Assembly (NCBI RefSeq): GCF_030519375.1
Contig: NZ_JAUMKB010000007.1
Coordinates: 124,001 to 188,000, forward strand
Source of the DNA: Mucilaginibacter tolerans
GTDB taxonomy: Bacteria; Bacteroidota; Bacteroidia; Sphingobacteriales; Sphingobacteriaceae
DNA: 64,000 nt
Direction: 5' to 3'
Part shown: positions 45,328-55,301 of the stretch, piece by piece
How positions within the stretch are numbered: the first letter of the stretch is position 1
Layout of the letters: each line of letters begins with the position of its first letter
Program-made: the position numbers and the translations under genes
Notes under the pieces: generated by a model
Database searches by the model: none
Seen by the model: only the letters and a program-made list of their open reading frames with translations
Told to the model about the DNA's origin: nothing

Positions 45328-48300
45328 ATGGGCCATCAATGCTTAAAAAAAGGGACGTTTGTCCGATTTCTTGTTTTATTTCTCTCGGTTTTATTTCTCT
45401 CAAAAGAACAGTCTTTTGCTCAAGGTAGCGGATCCAGCATTAGTGGTTTTGTTTATCATGATGATAAAAAAGCAGCCGAACTTGCTACGATAACTGTAAT
45501 CAACACGAATACCGGTTTTACGGCAAAAACGATTGCCGACAAGAAGGGATATTTTATTTTAAGTGAGTTGCCTGTCGGCGTGTATACCATACAGGTTAGC
45601 GAAATAAATATGGCCACACAGGTTTTGAAAGACAATACATTAAACTTCGGTGACCATTTGGTATTGCAACAAATTGTATTGACTAGTAAAAGCACTGAAC
45701 TGTCGGAAGTAGTAGTAAAATCAAGCAGTTTCACCAATAGTATTGACCGACTTGGAAGAGGCACCGCCATTACAAGCCGTACCTTGCAAAAAATACCGAT
45801 TGCTACCAGAAATTATACTGACTTAATGTTTCTATCCCCTTTAGCAAATGGCAGTTCACTCGCCGGCGCTAAAAGTGGAGGCACAGGCTATATGCTGGAT
45901 GGCGTAAGCAACAGGCGGGCCACATTTGGCGGCGTTACAGATGGTGCATTTTCTATTTCGTCTGAAACCATACGTGAGTTTGAAATCTCGACAAACGACT
46001 ATGATGTTACCTCTGGGAGAGGTTCGGGCGGACTTGTGAAGGCCATTACAAAATCGGGAACGAATACATTTTCAGGTTCTGCCTGGGCTTACTATGGAGC
46101 CAATTCGCTGGCAGCAAAAAAAGACGTATTTGGTCACCCTATTACAACAAAGTATAGCGTAAAACAAGAGGGTGTTTTATTAAGCGGGCCTATAATTAAA
46201 GACAAGTTACTGTTCTTAGTTTCTTATGATCAGTATACTAAAACTATGCCTTTCCGTGCTTATGATTTTAGTTTCGCCGGACCAACCCACGACCAGGCCG
46301 AAAAAAACTTAGGCATCACGGAAGCCAATCTTAAGCAGGTAGTGGATATAATGGAAAATCAGTTTGGATTTCCCGTTATGCAGCAATATGGCGCCATCAA
46401 CATCACACAAAAAACACAGAATGCATTTGCTAAGCTTGACTGGAACATTAACAAGAAGAATTTATTAACCTTTAAATACAACTTCCTGTATTTTACTGAT
46501 CCAAATAAACTTAAAAGCAACGGGTTGCTCAGCACACAATACATTGGCCATGAAATAGATAATTCGGCAATGCTTAGCCTTCGCTCCGAAATAAATACGA
46601 CAACAACCAATGAGCTAAAATTACAGTACAGTACCTATCGTAAAAAATTGGGATTCGTTGGTAATCATGTGCCGGAAGGATTTGTAAACGTACAATCAAC
46701 ATTTGCTGATCGAAGTACCGGCACTACAACAGTAGCATTTGGAGATCAAAACTGGGTGCCCGAGAGAGACGCTTCTGATGTAATACAATTGGTAGATTAT
46801 TTTCGCTATAAAAAGGGAAATATCAGCTATATATTCGGAACAGATAACAACCTCAATTTTATTTCTGACCGGTTGTCTCATGATCAGCAGGGGCAATTTT
46901 ATTACAATAGTATTGCTGATATGCAAGCTAATAATCCATACCGGTTCAATAGGAAAATTCCATTGGACGGCGAGAATCCCGAAGTACACATCCCGCTGCT
47001 TGAACTGGGAGTGTTTGCACAAATGGAAACCAAGCTTCGGTCAAATGTCGACTTTAGCTTTGGTCTTCGCTGGGACGGACAGATAATTGGTAGTGCGCCT
47101 ACCTATAACCCGTTACTTTATCAGGATCTGGGCGTGAATACACACGTAGTGCCCTTTGACGCAAAAAATATCCAACCGCGTTTAAATATTATCTGGGATG
47201 TGAACAGCGATGGCCGGGATATAGTGAAATTTGGTGCCGGTCTGTTTGCTTCCGAATTGACGACACAGCCGATCACCTTCTCTCATATTGATAATGGCGT
47301 TGATTTTCGCCAGGTAGACATTCGCTCAAACGTACCTGTTCCTGATTGGCAGGCATATCAAAAAGACTTTAATAAAGTACCGGGAGTTGCTTATTATAAC
47401 TCACTTGGAACAAAGCAACCCGCCACCGTGCTTGTTTTGGACAAAAATTTAAAAACTCCACTTACCTTCAAAACAAGTCTGAGTTATTATCACTACTTCA
47501 ACGACTGGTTACGCACTGGTGGCAACCTTTATTTTGACAATACCTGGGATAATTTTTATCTCTATGATTTAAACCTTAAACGCAATCCTGAATTTGTAAC
47601 TAATGAAGGACGTGAGGTGTATGTTCCGGCTAGCACCATATCGGCAACAAATAGCAACGGCCTTCCTATCACTAACTCAAGAATATCATCAGATTTTAAT
47701 CAGGTACGCTACTTTACTAATGCTAAATGGGCGTCTAAATATTGGGGCGCCGTTGCTGATATGGCTGCACAGTTTGGTAAAGGCGGCTCCGTTAGCGTAT
47801 CGTACGCTTATGGTAAAGCAACAGGTACACCGCCCTATGATAGCGGCGATCCTCGTAACGCCAACTTTAGCGTAGGAAGTTCTTATTGGAACTATGCGTC
47901 TTATGGGAAGAACTGGTTAAGCGATGGCGATCAAAGGCACAAGCTGGTAGTGCTGTTTCTCAGCCCTGTGTTTCACGGTTTCAGCGTCAGCTCTTCTTTT
48001 CAGGCGTATCAAAACGGACACTATACCATTAACGTAAATAAAGATGTTATTGGTGAAGGAAACGACGGGCAAGATCTTGCGTATATTTTTGATCCGAATG
48101 ACCCGAAAACTCCTGCAAACATTGCAACAGATATGAAAACGTTGCTGGGCAAAACCAGTCCCGAGTTCAGAAAATATTTGGAAAACAATTACGGGAAATT
48201 TGCAGCCTACAATGGCGGATTGCAGCCATGGAATACGCAATGGAATACAAGCGCTTCTTATGATTTAAAGATAGCAAAAACCAACAAAATAACTTTCCGT

Positions 48301-48501
48301 GTTGATGTTTTCAATATGTTGAACTTACTGAATTACAAATGGGGAGGTTATAATCAAATCGTTAATACCACGCTGTATAACGTGAAAGGATTTGATTCAT
48401 CAACCAATTCGTATATTTATTCGGTGAATACCAATGCCGGTACTAAAGTATATACGGGCAATTATTACTCGATTCAATTTGGCGCCAGATATAGTTTTTA
48501 A
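45328..48501 (+). CDS. TonB-dependent outer-membrane receptor
   Basis: The 1057-residue receptor has a signal peptide (cleavage near S-F-A-Q), an N-terminal carboxypeptidase-regulatory-like domain (about 35-115), a plug domain (about 125-250) and a large beta-barrel ending in R-Y-S-F. It resembles the Oar-like group rather than SusC, and no SusD partner follows. It should import or bind a large ligand using TonB energy. The 273-bp region before it holds no gene and only a weak promoter-like TATTTTCG. A terminator follows. Confidence 0.93.
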   Translation: MGHQCLKKGTFVRFLVLFLSVLFLSKEQSFAQGSGSSISGFVYHDDKKAAELATITVINTNTGFTAKTIADKKGYFILSELPVGVYTIQVSEINMATQVLKDNTLNFGDHLVLQQIVLTSKSTELSEVVVKSSSFTNSIDRLGRGTAITSRTLQKIPIATRNYTDLMFLSPLANGSSLAGAKSGGTGYMLDGVSNRRATFGGVTDGAFSISSETIREFEISTNDYDVTSGRGSGGLVKAITKSGTNTFSGSAWAYYGANSLAAKKDVFGHPITTKYSVKQEGVLLSGPIIKDKLLFLVSYDQYTKTMPFRAYDFSFAGPTHDQAEKNLGITEANLKQVVDIMENQFGFPVMQQYGAINITQKTQNAFAKLDWNINKKNLLTFKYNFLYFTDPNKLKSNGLLSTQYIGHEIDNSAMLSLRSEINTTTTNELKLQYSTYRKKLGFVGNHVPEGFVNVQSTFADRSTGTTTVAFGDQNWVPERDASDVIQLVDYFRYKKGNISYIFGTDNNLNFISDRLSHDQQGQFYYNSIADMQANNPYRFNRKIPLDGENPEVHIPLLELGVFAQMETKLRSNVDFSFGLRWDGQIIGSAPTYNPLLYQDLGVNTHVVPFDAKNIQPRLNIIWDVNSDGRDIVKFGAGLFASELTTQPITFSHIDNGVDFRQVDIRSNVPVPDWQAYQKDFNKVPGVAYYNSLGTKQPATVLVLDKNLKTPLTFKTSLSYYHYFNDWLRTGGNLYFDNTWDNFYLYDLNLKRNPEFVTNEGREVYVPASTISATNSNGLPITNSRISSDFNQVRYFTNAKWASKYWGAVADMAAQFGKGGSVSVSYAYGKATGTPPYDSGDPRNANFSVGSSYWNYASYGKNWLSDGDQRHKLVVLFLSPVFHGFSVSSSFQAYQNGHYTINVNKDVIGEGNDGQDLAYIFDPNDPKTPANIATDMKTLLGKTSPEFRKYLENNYGKFAAYNGGLQPWNTQWNTSASYDLKIAKTNKITFRVDVFNMLNLLNYKWGGYNQIVNTTLYNVKGFDSSTNSYIYSVNTNAGTKVYTGNYYSIQFGARYSF

Positions 48502-48542
48502 ATCCTGATTCCTTTATTTATAAATGAAGGTACCTGATTAAT

Positions 48543-48576
48543 AAAGCGGCTGTCTCAACTTTTGGCAGCCGCTTTT
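48543..48576 (+). terminator. Terminator after the TonB receptor gene
   Basis: AAAGCGGCTG (48543-48552) and CAGCCGCTTT (48566-48575) form a perfect 10-bp stem, with the T tract in the right arm. Confidence 0.87.
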
Positions 48577-48709
48577 GCTGTACAAATTGGGCGCGCAGTA
48601 ATGAAGATGATGTTTCGGGTATTTGATGAAAGAATGTTTGCGCGTGGATAATAAGCGCCAATAGGAACATTCGTGTAACTATTGGTCTTTTGCCCACGTC
48701 TTATGTTCA

Positions 48710-49522
48710 ATGGTTGAGATATTCGATAACATACGCAAGATATACACCTTTACTGATGCTTGCCCAGAGTTAGCAGAACATATCGAATTCTTCTCTGAAT
48801 CATCTGTAGAGTTCACTCAAAAATATATCGGCAATTCCAACTTTTCGGTAAAGATGTTCCCGAGCTGGACACCCACTTTTTATATCAATCTTGGAGCGCC
48901 TTACCTGATCGCCGTAGGCCAGCGCCAGCACTGCATCAATGTGGATCAGGATATTCTAATCCTGCGCGATTCCATAGTTGAACGATTTAATACGCCTTCT
49001 GACAATATTTTCACCGTTAAATTTTATCCCGGCGGACTAGAAGCAGTCTTAGGCATTAGTCAGCTTAAATGCGTCAATCGGAGGGTTGATCTGGACGCTA
49101 TTTTGCCTGCAAAACTTCTCAGCCAGATCAAAAAACCAATTACGTTTGCTGAGCGATGCGAATTAATGCAAGACTACCTGCTAGCCTCTTTCAAAGAGCG
49201 TCAGCAGAAAGACTATTATCTGCGTTTTGTCCGCGACTGTATCAGTAATTATGGAGTATCGGATATGCAAATGAGCATCGGCGAAATGGCCGAAAGGATG
49301 TTTGTTACCTCTAAAACCATCAATCGTTATTTTAACAGGGTGGTAGGTATTTCGCCCAAAAACTACTTCTCGGTTGTGCGTGCCCGAATTGCTTTAACAT
49401 ACTATGTAAATCATAAAACCGATTTTACTCCTTTCGATTTTGGTTACTACGACATGAGCCACTTTTACAAGGAGGTGGTACGGTTTACCGGCAAGAAGCT
49501 AATCGAGCATGTTGCAGCCTGA
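48710..49522 (+). CDS. AraC-family transcriptional regulator
   Basis: The 270-residue protein has a ligand-binding-like N-terminal half and a C-terminal double helix-turn-helix of the AraC type (about 185-265: I-G-E-M-A-E-R-M-F-V-T-S-K-T-I-N-R-Y-F and D-F-G-Y-Y-D-M-S-H-F-Y-K). It lies between the TonB receptor and the two secreted hydrolases and may control them. The promoter region holds no clear operator. Confidence 0.88.
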   Translation: MVEIFDNIRKIYTFTDACPELAEHIEFFSESSVEFTQKYIGNSNFSVKMFPSWTPTFYINLGAPYLIAVGQRQHCINVDQDILILRDSIVERFNTPSDNIFTVKFYPGGLEAVLGISQLKCVNRRVDLDAILPAKLLSQIKKPITFAERCELMQDYLLASFKERQQKDYYLRFVRDCISNYGVSDMQMSIGEMAERMFVTSKTINRYFNRVVGISPKNYFSVVRARIALTYYVNHKTDFTPFDFGYYDMSHFYKEVVRFTGKKLIEHVAA

Positions 49523-49589
49523 GATTGTCCGTTTTTTACTAAATTCCCTTATTGCAAAGCTGTTATTTTGCTGAAAAAGAATTGTCAAA

Positions 49590-51038
49590 ATGAAATATCT
49601 GATATCTGTAATTGTATTTTTTATCCTATTTCAGCATGTAAGTTTTGCCCAGCAAAAAGCCTATACTCTACGAATTGAACCCTGCGAATGTGTTTTTAAA
49701 GCCGATACGAGCCTGAAAACCCGCTGCGCTTATCTGATCGTTCCTGAAAACAGGAGTAAACCTAATGGCAAAACTATCAAGCTCCCATTTATTTATGTAG
49801 AAAGCAAAAATCCAAATAAGCATAAAGACCCGGTGCTGTATACCGCAGGCGGTCCGGGGGCAAGCTCATTGCATGGGGTAACCTTTATTCATAATCGTGC
49901 TTTTATAAAGGACCGTGACTATATTGCCTTCGAGCAACGAGGCACTTACAATGCAAAGCCCTGGCTAAACTGTACCGAAGTACCTGAGGCGATCAAAGAT
50001 TCTTACCGAAAGGGGCTGAACAGGGATAGCATGATATTACTTGCGGTAAAAGCCTGCCGTAAACGATTAGTAGGTGAAGGCATCGACCTGGATGCTTATA
50101 ATACGATTGAGAATGCCGCAGATATAGAGGATCTTCGCCGCGTATTAAATATTGATTCCATAAACCTGGTTGGTATTTCCTATAGCGGTGGATTGATGAT
50201 GACCGTAATGCGCAATTTCCCGCAGCATATCCGGTCGGTTGTTTTGGATTCAGCCCTGCCGGGATTTGTTAATTACGAGGAAGATGCTGTTTTCAGCATC
50301 AATGAGGCATTTGATAAAGTATTCAGCAATTGCGACAGGGATTCAACAGATAAGGCGAAATACGGAAATCTCCGGCAGCGATTTCATGATTACCTGAACT
50401 CGATAAGTAATAAAGCCTTCTACCTAAACTACAAGGAAAAGGGTAAACCGGATAGTATCCGCATCAAATATACCCGCGACGAACTAGTCGGTCTTTTGGT
50501 CGATAAGCTTTCATCCAACCGTGAGCTTAAAAATGTACCGTATATTATCATACAGCTGATGGCCGGGAGTCAAAAAAGTTATATGAAGGAGTATTTTGAT
50601 GGGGTGTTTGGTGCAGGAACTTCTACAGATGGCATGCGATTTTCGATGTATTGCTCGGAGCAGATCAATTATGCCGATCAGAAAGTGATCGATAAACAAA
50701 ATGGCATGTTCCCCTATTTTGCCGGATATCATTTTAATGATGTTGATCACCCGATATGTAATTGCTGGAATGTGAAGTCAGTCGATCCGACAGCAAAAAC
50801 GCCGGTATACTCGCACCTTCCAGTATTATTGAGTTCAGGTGATACCGACCCGTATTGCAGGCCATATTATAATGATCTGATTCATCATTATATGCCGAAC
50901 AGTCAACGATTGTTGTTTATCGATAAAACACATGGGCCGCTGTTGAATACCCGGGAAGGTGACGAACTGCTCGCTGCATTTTTGGCGCATCCGTTTAGCC
51001 CTGTAGTTGCAGATGGTAAAAAAGTTAAAGCTTACTGA
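49590..51038 (+). CDS. Secreted alpha/beta-hydrolase, TAP-like aminopeptidase
   Basis: The 482-residue protein has a signal peptide (V-S-F-A-Q-Q at 17-22) and the tripeptidyl/prolyl aminopeptidase-like layout. The oxyanion motif is G-G-P-G-A-S-S, the nucleophile is in G-I-S-Y-S-G-G (Ser197), the acid is in S-S-G-D-T-D-P-Y and the base is in T-H-G-P-L. It likely releases residues from peptides in the periplasm. Its stop is 1 nt before the next start, so the two hydrolases are translationally linked. Confidence 0.9.
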   Translation: MKYLISVIVFFILFQHVSFAQQKAYTLRIEPCECVFKADTSLKTRCAYLIVPENRSKPNGKTIKLPFIYVESKNPNKHKDPVLYTAGGPGASSLHGVTFIHNRAFIKDRDYIAFEQRGTYNAKPWLNCTEVPEAIKDSYRKGLNRDSMILLAVKACRKRLVGEGIDLDAYNTIENAADIEDLRRVLNIDSINLVGISYSGGLMMTVMRNFPQHIRSVVLDSALPGFVNYEEDAVFSINEAFDKVFSNCDRDSTDKAKYGNLRQRFHDYLNSISNKAFYLNYKEKGKPDSIRIKYTRDELVGLLVDKLSSNRELKNVPYIIIQLMAGSQKSYMKEYFDGVFGAGTSTDGMRFSMYCSEQINYADQKVIDKQNGMFPYFAGYHFNDVDHPICNCWNVKSVDPTAKTPVYSHLPVLLSSGDTDPYCRPYYNDLIHHYMPNSQRLLFIDKTHGPLLNTREGDELLAAFLAHPFSPVVADGKKVKAY

Positions 51039-51039
51039 A

Positions 51040-52218
51040 ATGAAGAAATTGCTGCTTTTTGTATTGTTAATGGCCGGACTATCAGCCTATGCTCAAAAAG
51101 ATAGCCGCATTGTTATCGGTACGGTAGATACAGTTTATTCCAAAGTTCTGAATGAAAAGCGAACTATCCGGGTACATGTTCCGGAGGGAGGTAAAAATCA
51201 ACATTATCCGGTACTTTATATATTGGATGGCGAAGATCATTTTCTGTCTGCCGTGGGTATTACCGAAGAAATGAGCGGCGTAATACCTCCTATGATCGTT
51301 GTCGGAATTGATAATATGGGGTTCAATACCAGGGAACGTGATTTAACGCCGACTATCGACCCTAAAATAGCCCATTCTGGTGGAGGCGAAAATTTCATCA
51401 GTTTTATGGAGAAAGAGCTGATACCATATATTGAATCCAGATATGCTACTGCTAATTATCGTGTTTATAGCGGGCACTCGCTTGCAGGTCTAGCTGTTGT
51501 GAATGCGCTGTTCAATCATGCGGAATCGTTCAATGCCTATATAGCTCTCGATCCAAGTGTATGGTGGGACGACCAGCGGTGGATTAAAATCCAGGAACCT
51601 AAACTATCACAGCATAATTTTAAAGGCAAATCCTTATTTATAGCCATAGCTAATAATATCCCGCCGGGTTTGGATTCAGTATCGGTATTAAAGAGTAACG
51701 ATCAAATGAGTTTACTTACACGCGCGGTGATCCCATTTGTGCATGCTGTACGGGACGCTAAACCAGCAGGGCTAAGATGGGCGTCAAAATTTTATCCAAC
51801 TGAACGACATGGCACAGTCGAGATGATTTCGGAATATGATGCCTTGCGTTATATTTTTAACTATTACCAGTTCAGAACAAGTCAGTTTGTTGAACATCCG
51901 GAGCTGGATGAGGATTCCGTTCTCGCTGCTCATTTTCAAATGATTTCCGGAAGATTAGGCTACACGGTTTTGCCAACAGAAAATACGATAAATGAACTAG
52001 CTTATGACTGTATGGGACGACATAAAATGCCACAGGCATATAAACTATTTATTCGCAATACGCAATTATATCCAAATAGTGCGAATGCATTTGATAGTTT
52101 GGGCGATTACTATGTAGCGGCGGGTGACAAGCAAAAAGCTATCGAGGTTTTTACCAAATCATTAAGCATACAGGAAGTAGCAGACACGAGAAATAAGCTG
52201 AATGATTTGAAGAAGTAA
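51040..52218 (+). CDS. Esterase-D-like hydrolase with C-terminal TPR
   Basis: The product (about 392 residues from the ATG at 51040) has a signal peptide ending A-Y-A-Q and an alpha/beta-hydrolase domain of the esterase D/ferric-enterobactin esterase group. The nucleophile is in Y-S-G-H-S-L-A-G (Ser147). A TPR-like helical tail (about 335-390) follows, so it may act on a ligand while binding a partner. The longest ORF began 33 nt earlier, inside the previous gene; I used the signal-peptide start. Confidence 0.88.
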   Translation: MKKLLLFVLLMAGLSAYAQKDSRIVIGTVDTVYSKVLNEKRTIRVHVPEGGKNQHYPVLYILDGEDHFLSAVGITEEMSGVIPPMIVVGIDNMGFNTRERDLTPTIDPKIAHSGGGENFISFMEKELIPYIESRYATANYRVYSGHSLAGLAVVNALFNHAESFNAYIALDPSVWWDDQRWIKIQEPKLSQHNFKGKSLFIAIANNIPPGLDSVSVLKSNDQMSLLTRAVIPFVHAVRDAKPAGLRWASKFYPTERHGTVEMISEYDALRYIFNYYQFRTSQFVEHPELDEDSVLAAHFQMISGRLGYTVLPTENTINELAYDCMGRHKMPQAYKLFIRNTQLYPNSANAFDSLGDYYVAAGDKQKAIEVFTKSLSIQEVADTRNKLNDLKK

Positions 52219-52226
52219 TTGGAGTA

Positions 52227-52254
52227 GTAGAGACGCAATGCATTGCGTCTCTAC
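52227..52254. repeat. Perfect 28-bp palindrome between convergent genes
   Basis: GTAGAGACGCAATG followed directly by CATTGCGTCTCTAC is a perfect palindrome with no loop. It sits 9 nt after the stop of the hydrolase and before the stop of the convergent JmjC-like gene. Confidence 0.85.
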
Positions 52255-52266
52255 AGGGGGTAATTT

Positions 52267-53148
52267 TCAATAAGGTTTCCCAGCCGCCAGGGCCCTGTTC
52301 GCCCATTTAATAGCTACCTTTTCGCGGTAACGCGCATAATCGCCTTTAAAAGTCATTTTGAGAAGACTATCCACTCCGCCTTTGACAGCGAGATTGTACA
52401 GACTTGCTGCTTTCCGGGTAAGCGAGGCATCCCAAGCCCGGAGGCTTAGTGAATAAGAACCATCCAGGTATTTCATCCAATGCCAGTAACCGGTAGGCAT
52501 AAACAAGGTATCGCCGTGTTCCAGGAAGGCTTCCGTGCCTTCGACACCGTTCAATGCCGGGAATTTTTCAATATCAGGGTTCAGTACGTCATAATCCTCT
52601 AAGGCATAAGTAGCATTAGGCAAACAATATAAACGGCGCTTCCATTTATTCTCGAACAAGATGACATGCTTGCGGCCGCCAAAGTGTGTATGGAAAATAT
52701 GCGGAAGGTCAATGTCGTAATGCAGAAAGGTAACTGAATTCGATCCCCCGAAAAACATGGCTGGCATGCTTTCAATAAATCCGCCCATCAAATCCTTAGG
52801 CAAAACAATATCGTTTATTAATTCCGGGGCCTGTTTGAAAATATTAAAAAAGAAGATACGCAGTTCAGTCGGCTGGCTCCTGATCAGATCGATATACTCA
52901 TCAAAGGGCATCTCTGCTGCACGCGCATTGATGGGTTTGGAAGGGTCGGCTTTTGAATTATCGTAGAGCGGTACCACTTTGTTGCCCACCACCTCTTTCA
53001 GGTATTCAGGTGTCCATTTCTGCCTTGCGGGCCAGTCTTTAGTTAGACCTTTAATAACTAATGGACGACGTGGCTTTAAATAATTCTCGTTAAAGTCAGC
53101 AGGACTGATCGTGTCTACGGTATCAATAGGGTGGAGGATAAAACTCAT
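52267..53148 (-). CDS. JmjC/cupin-like 2-oxoglutarate oxygenase
   Basis: The 293-residue protein has a cupin_8/JmjC-type domain. The Fe(II) ligands are visible as H143-Y-D145 and, on the distal strand, H223 (G-Y-W-H-W). The 2-oxoglutarate-binding Lys is K161 in G-R-K-H-V. It resembles the asparaginyl/lysyl hydroxylase-like proteins of bacteria. The substrate is unknown; some relatives modify ribosomal proteins, but others do not. Confidence 0.88.
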   Translation of the reverse strand: MSFILHPIDTVDTISPADFNENYLKPRRPLVIKGLTKDWPARQKWTPEYLKEVVGNKVVPLYDNSKADPSKPINARAAEMPFDEYIDLIRSQPTELRIFFFNIFKQAPELINDIVLPKDLMGGFIESMPAMFFGGSNSVTFLHYDIDLPHIFHTHFGGRKHVILFENKWKRRLYCLPNATYALEDYDVLNPDIEKFPALNGVEGTEAFLEHGDTLFMPTGYWHWMKYLDGSYSLSLRAWDASLTRKAASLYNLAVKGGVDSLLKMTFKGDYARYREKVAIKWANRALAAGKPY

Positions 53149-53286
53149 ATGAATTGTCTCAAATCAATGATTAATATTAACCCTCAGGAGAGGCACCTTT
53201 TAGGCAATATTCGTCAAAGATAGCAAGATAACGATTTATGAAGATTAATATTTTCGTCATTTATACCTGCGACCAGGTTTTTACAC

Positions 53287-53346
53287 AAAAAAGTCCGGGT
53301 GATTTACACTCAGACTTTTCAGTTTGCAGTTATCAGTTTGCAGTCG
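53287..53346. repeat. Terminator-like hairpin plus TCAGTTTGCAGT tandem
   Basis: AAAAGTC and GACTTTT (with GTG/CAC inside) pair at 53287-53320, with a T tract for the minus strand, so it can terminate the fasciclin gene. Next to it TCAGTTTGCAGT occurs twice in tandem (53319-53332, 53333-53346), another simple-word repeat. The rest of the 218-bp gap shows nothing. Confidence 0.6.
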
Positions 53347-53366
53347 GCAAATAGTTAACCAACTGC

Positions 53367-53915
53367 TCAATTCGGCATCAATACCGTATTGACTACGTGG
53401 ATCACACCGTTACTCTGATTAACGTCGGCGATAGTGATCCATGATTCACCACCCTTTTCATCTACAAGGTACAATTTTTTACCTTTTGCCATAGCGGTCA
53501 ATTTTTCGCCCTGCACAGTAGTTAATTCTGCTTTGCCATTACCGGCTTTTACTTTGGCCCACAAATCTTCGGAGCTTAAACGACCTGACACCACGTGATA
53601 GGTCAAAATTTTGGTTAAAGTTTCTTTGTTTTCTGGTTTTACCAGGTTATCAACTGTTCCGGCAGGTAATTTATTAAAGGCTTCGTTGGTAGGGGCAAAT
53701 ACGGTGAATGGCCCTGCTGACTCTAAAGTTTCCACTAATCCAGCGGCTTTAACGGCGGCAACCAGAGTTGTATGGTCTTTTGAGTTTACGGCATTTTCAA
53801 CAATGTTTTTCGTAGGGTACATCGCTGCGCCGCCTACCATTTTTGTTTGAGCATAGGTTTTAGAGCCGATCGCAATAGCTACCATTGCAAAGGCTGCGAA
53901 AATAATTTTTTTCAT
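53367..53915 (-). CDS. Secreted fasciclin (FAS1) domain protein
   Basis: The 182-residue protein has a signal peptide (cleavage near K-T-Y-A-Q) and one FAS1 domain. The H1 box is G-P-F-T-V-F-A-P-T-N-E-A-F and the H2 box is N-G-V-I-H-V-V-N-T-V-L-M-P. It is periplasmic or surface-associated and probably binds sugar, lipid or protein ligands. It stands alone, with 208 bp of gene-free DNA upstream in which I see no clear promoter. Confidence 0.93.
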   Translation of the reverse strand: MKKIIFAAFAMVAIAIGSKTYAQTKMVGGAAMYPTKNIVENAVNSKDHTTLVAAVKAAGLVETLESAGPFTVFAPTNEAFNKLPAGTVDNLVKPENKETLTKILTYHVVSGRLSSEDLWAKVKAGNGKAELTTVQGEKLTAMAKGKKLYLVDEKGGESWITIADVNQSNGVIHVVNTVLMPN

Positions 53916-54123
53916 TTTTTAATAAGTTGTTTTAATTGGTAAATGATCCTGTCAGAAGAAATTTCTAATGCTGCAGCCTAAATGACAGACTCATTTAATT
54001 TTTTGATAGTAAGTTATTTGATGGAAGATACGGGGCAAAAGGAATGACGGATTTTAAACAAACCAAAATATTGTTTATTTTACTGATATACAGGTAAATA
54101 TAATTTAAATAGAGATGATTGTA

Positions 54124-55245
54124 TCAGAAAAATAGCTCCGATGCGATATGATCTGCATATAGCTTCCCTGTTTGAGTGAGATAAATGGTCTGATCTTTTT
54201 GAACAACCCATCCTCTTTCTAAAAACCCTTCCACCACTTTTAGCAGTGGTTCTGAGGCGCCCTTTGCGATTAAATTTAACTGATCTAACTTGAGACCCCA
54301 TTGCGTGCGGAGCGAAGTCATAATGTACTCGTTCAGACGGTTTTCCTCAGTCAATACCTCAATTTCAGAGGGAATGGTTTTCTTATTTATAGCTTGGATA
54401 TATTTGGCATTATTGGCGATGTTCCACTGTCGTTTTTCGCCATCGTAGGAGTGCGCCGAAGGACCGATACCCAGGTATTTTATTCCTTTCCAATAGTTTG
54501 TGTTGTGTCTCGAATAATGCCCTTTTTTGCAGAAATTGGATATCTCGTAATGCTCAAAACCCTGTGTTTTCATCGCCTCCATCAGTTGAATAAACTGTTG
54601 TGAGCTTTGCTCCTCGTTCATCGGCGGTTCTTTTTTGCTTTTGATGAATGATGCCAGCGCAGTACGCGGCTCAATTGTCATAGAGTAAGCTGATACATGC
54701 GTGACTTGCAGATCGAAAACTTTATCAAGGTTACGTTTCCATTTTTGATCGGTCAGCAGAGGATAGCCGTAAATCAGGTCGACTGTAATATTCTCAAATC
54801 CCGCATCCTGTGCCCGTTTTACCGATGATTCCGCTTCGTTGGAGCGATGGGCACGGTTCATCCATATCAAATCGTCATCAAAAAAAGATTGTATGCCTAT
54901 GCTGAAACGATTGACAGGCGTCTGTTTTAATTCTTTCAGTTTTTTTAACGTGAGGTCGTCAGGGTTAGCTTCTAAAGTGATCTCTGCACCGGATGATACC
55001 GAATGAAGATCAGTAATGATATTGATCAGGTGATTTATTTCTTCTCCTTCCAAAAGTGAGGGCGTTCCCCCTCCAAAATAAATAGTTTCGATAGTCTCAC
55101 CACTCAGAAACTCTTTTTGGAGACGAATCTCCTGGTGTAATGCTGCTAACAGGTTGGTTTTATAAACCAGAGAAGTACTGAAATGAAAATCGCAGTAATG
55201 ACAGGCCTGCTTGCAAAATGGAATATGTATGTAAATGCCGGCCAT
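54124..55245 (-). CDS. hemW: HemW-like radical SAM protein
   Basis: The 373-residue protein carries the radical SAM motif C11-x3-C15-x2-C18 followed by F20 instead of the fourth Cys found in coproporphyrinogen oxidase HemN. With the downstream G-G-G-T-P-S and the C-terminal HemN-type domain, this marks it as HemW, a heme chaperone. It probably handles heme for cytochromes such as those in the act-cox cluster. It is not near other heme genes. Confidence 0.92.
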   Translation of the reverse strand: MAGIYIHIPFCKQACHYCDFHFSTSLVYKTNLLAALHQEIRLQKEFLSGETIETIYFGGGTPSLLEGEEINHLINIITDLHSVSSGAEITLEANPDDLTLKKLKELKQTPVNRFSIGIQSFFDDDLIWMNRAHRSNEAESSVKRAQDAGFENITVDLIYGYPLLTDQKWKRNLDKVFDLQVTHVSAYSMTIEPRTALASFIKSKKEPPMNEEQSSQQFIQLMEAMKTQGFEHYEISNFCKKGHYSRHNTNYWKGIKYLGIGPSAHSYDGEKRQWNIANNAKYIQAINKKTIPSEIEVLTEENRLNEYIMTSLRTQWGLKLDQLNLIAKGASEPLLKVVEGFLERGWVVQKDQTIYLTQTGKLYADHIASELFF

Positions 55246-55301
55246 CTGGGATTGATTAAATGCTAATTTAAAATATGCTTGTTACGGGGCAGTTATTATT
55301 T

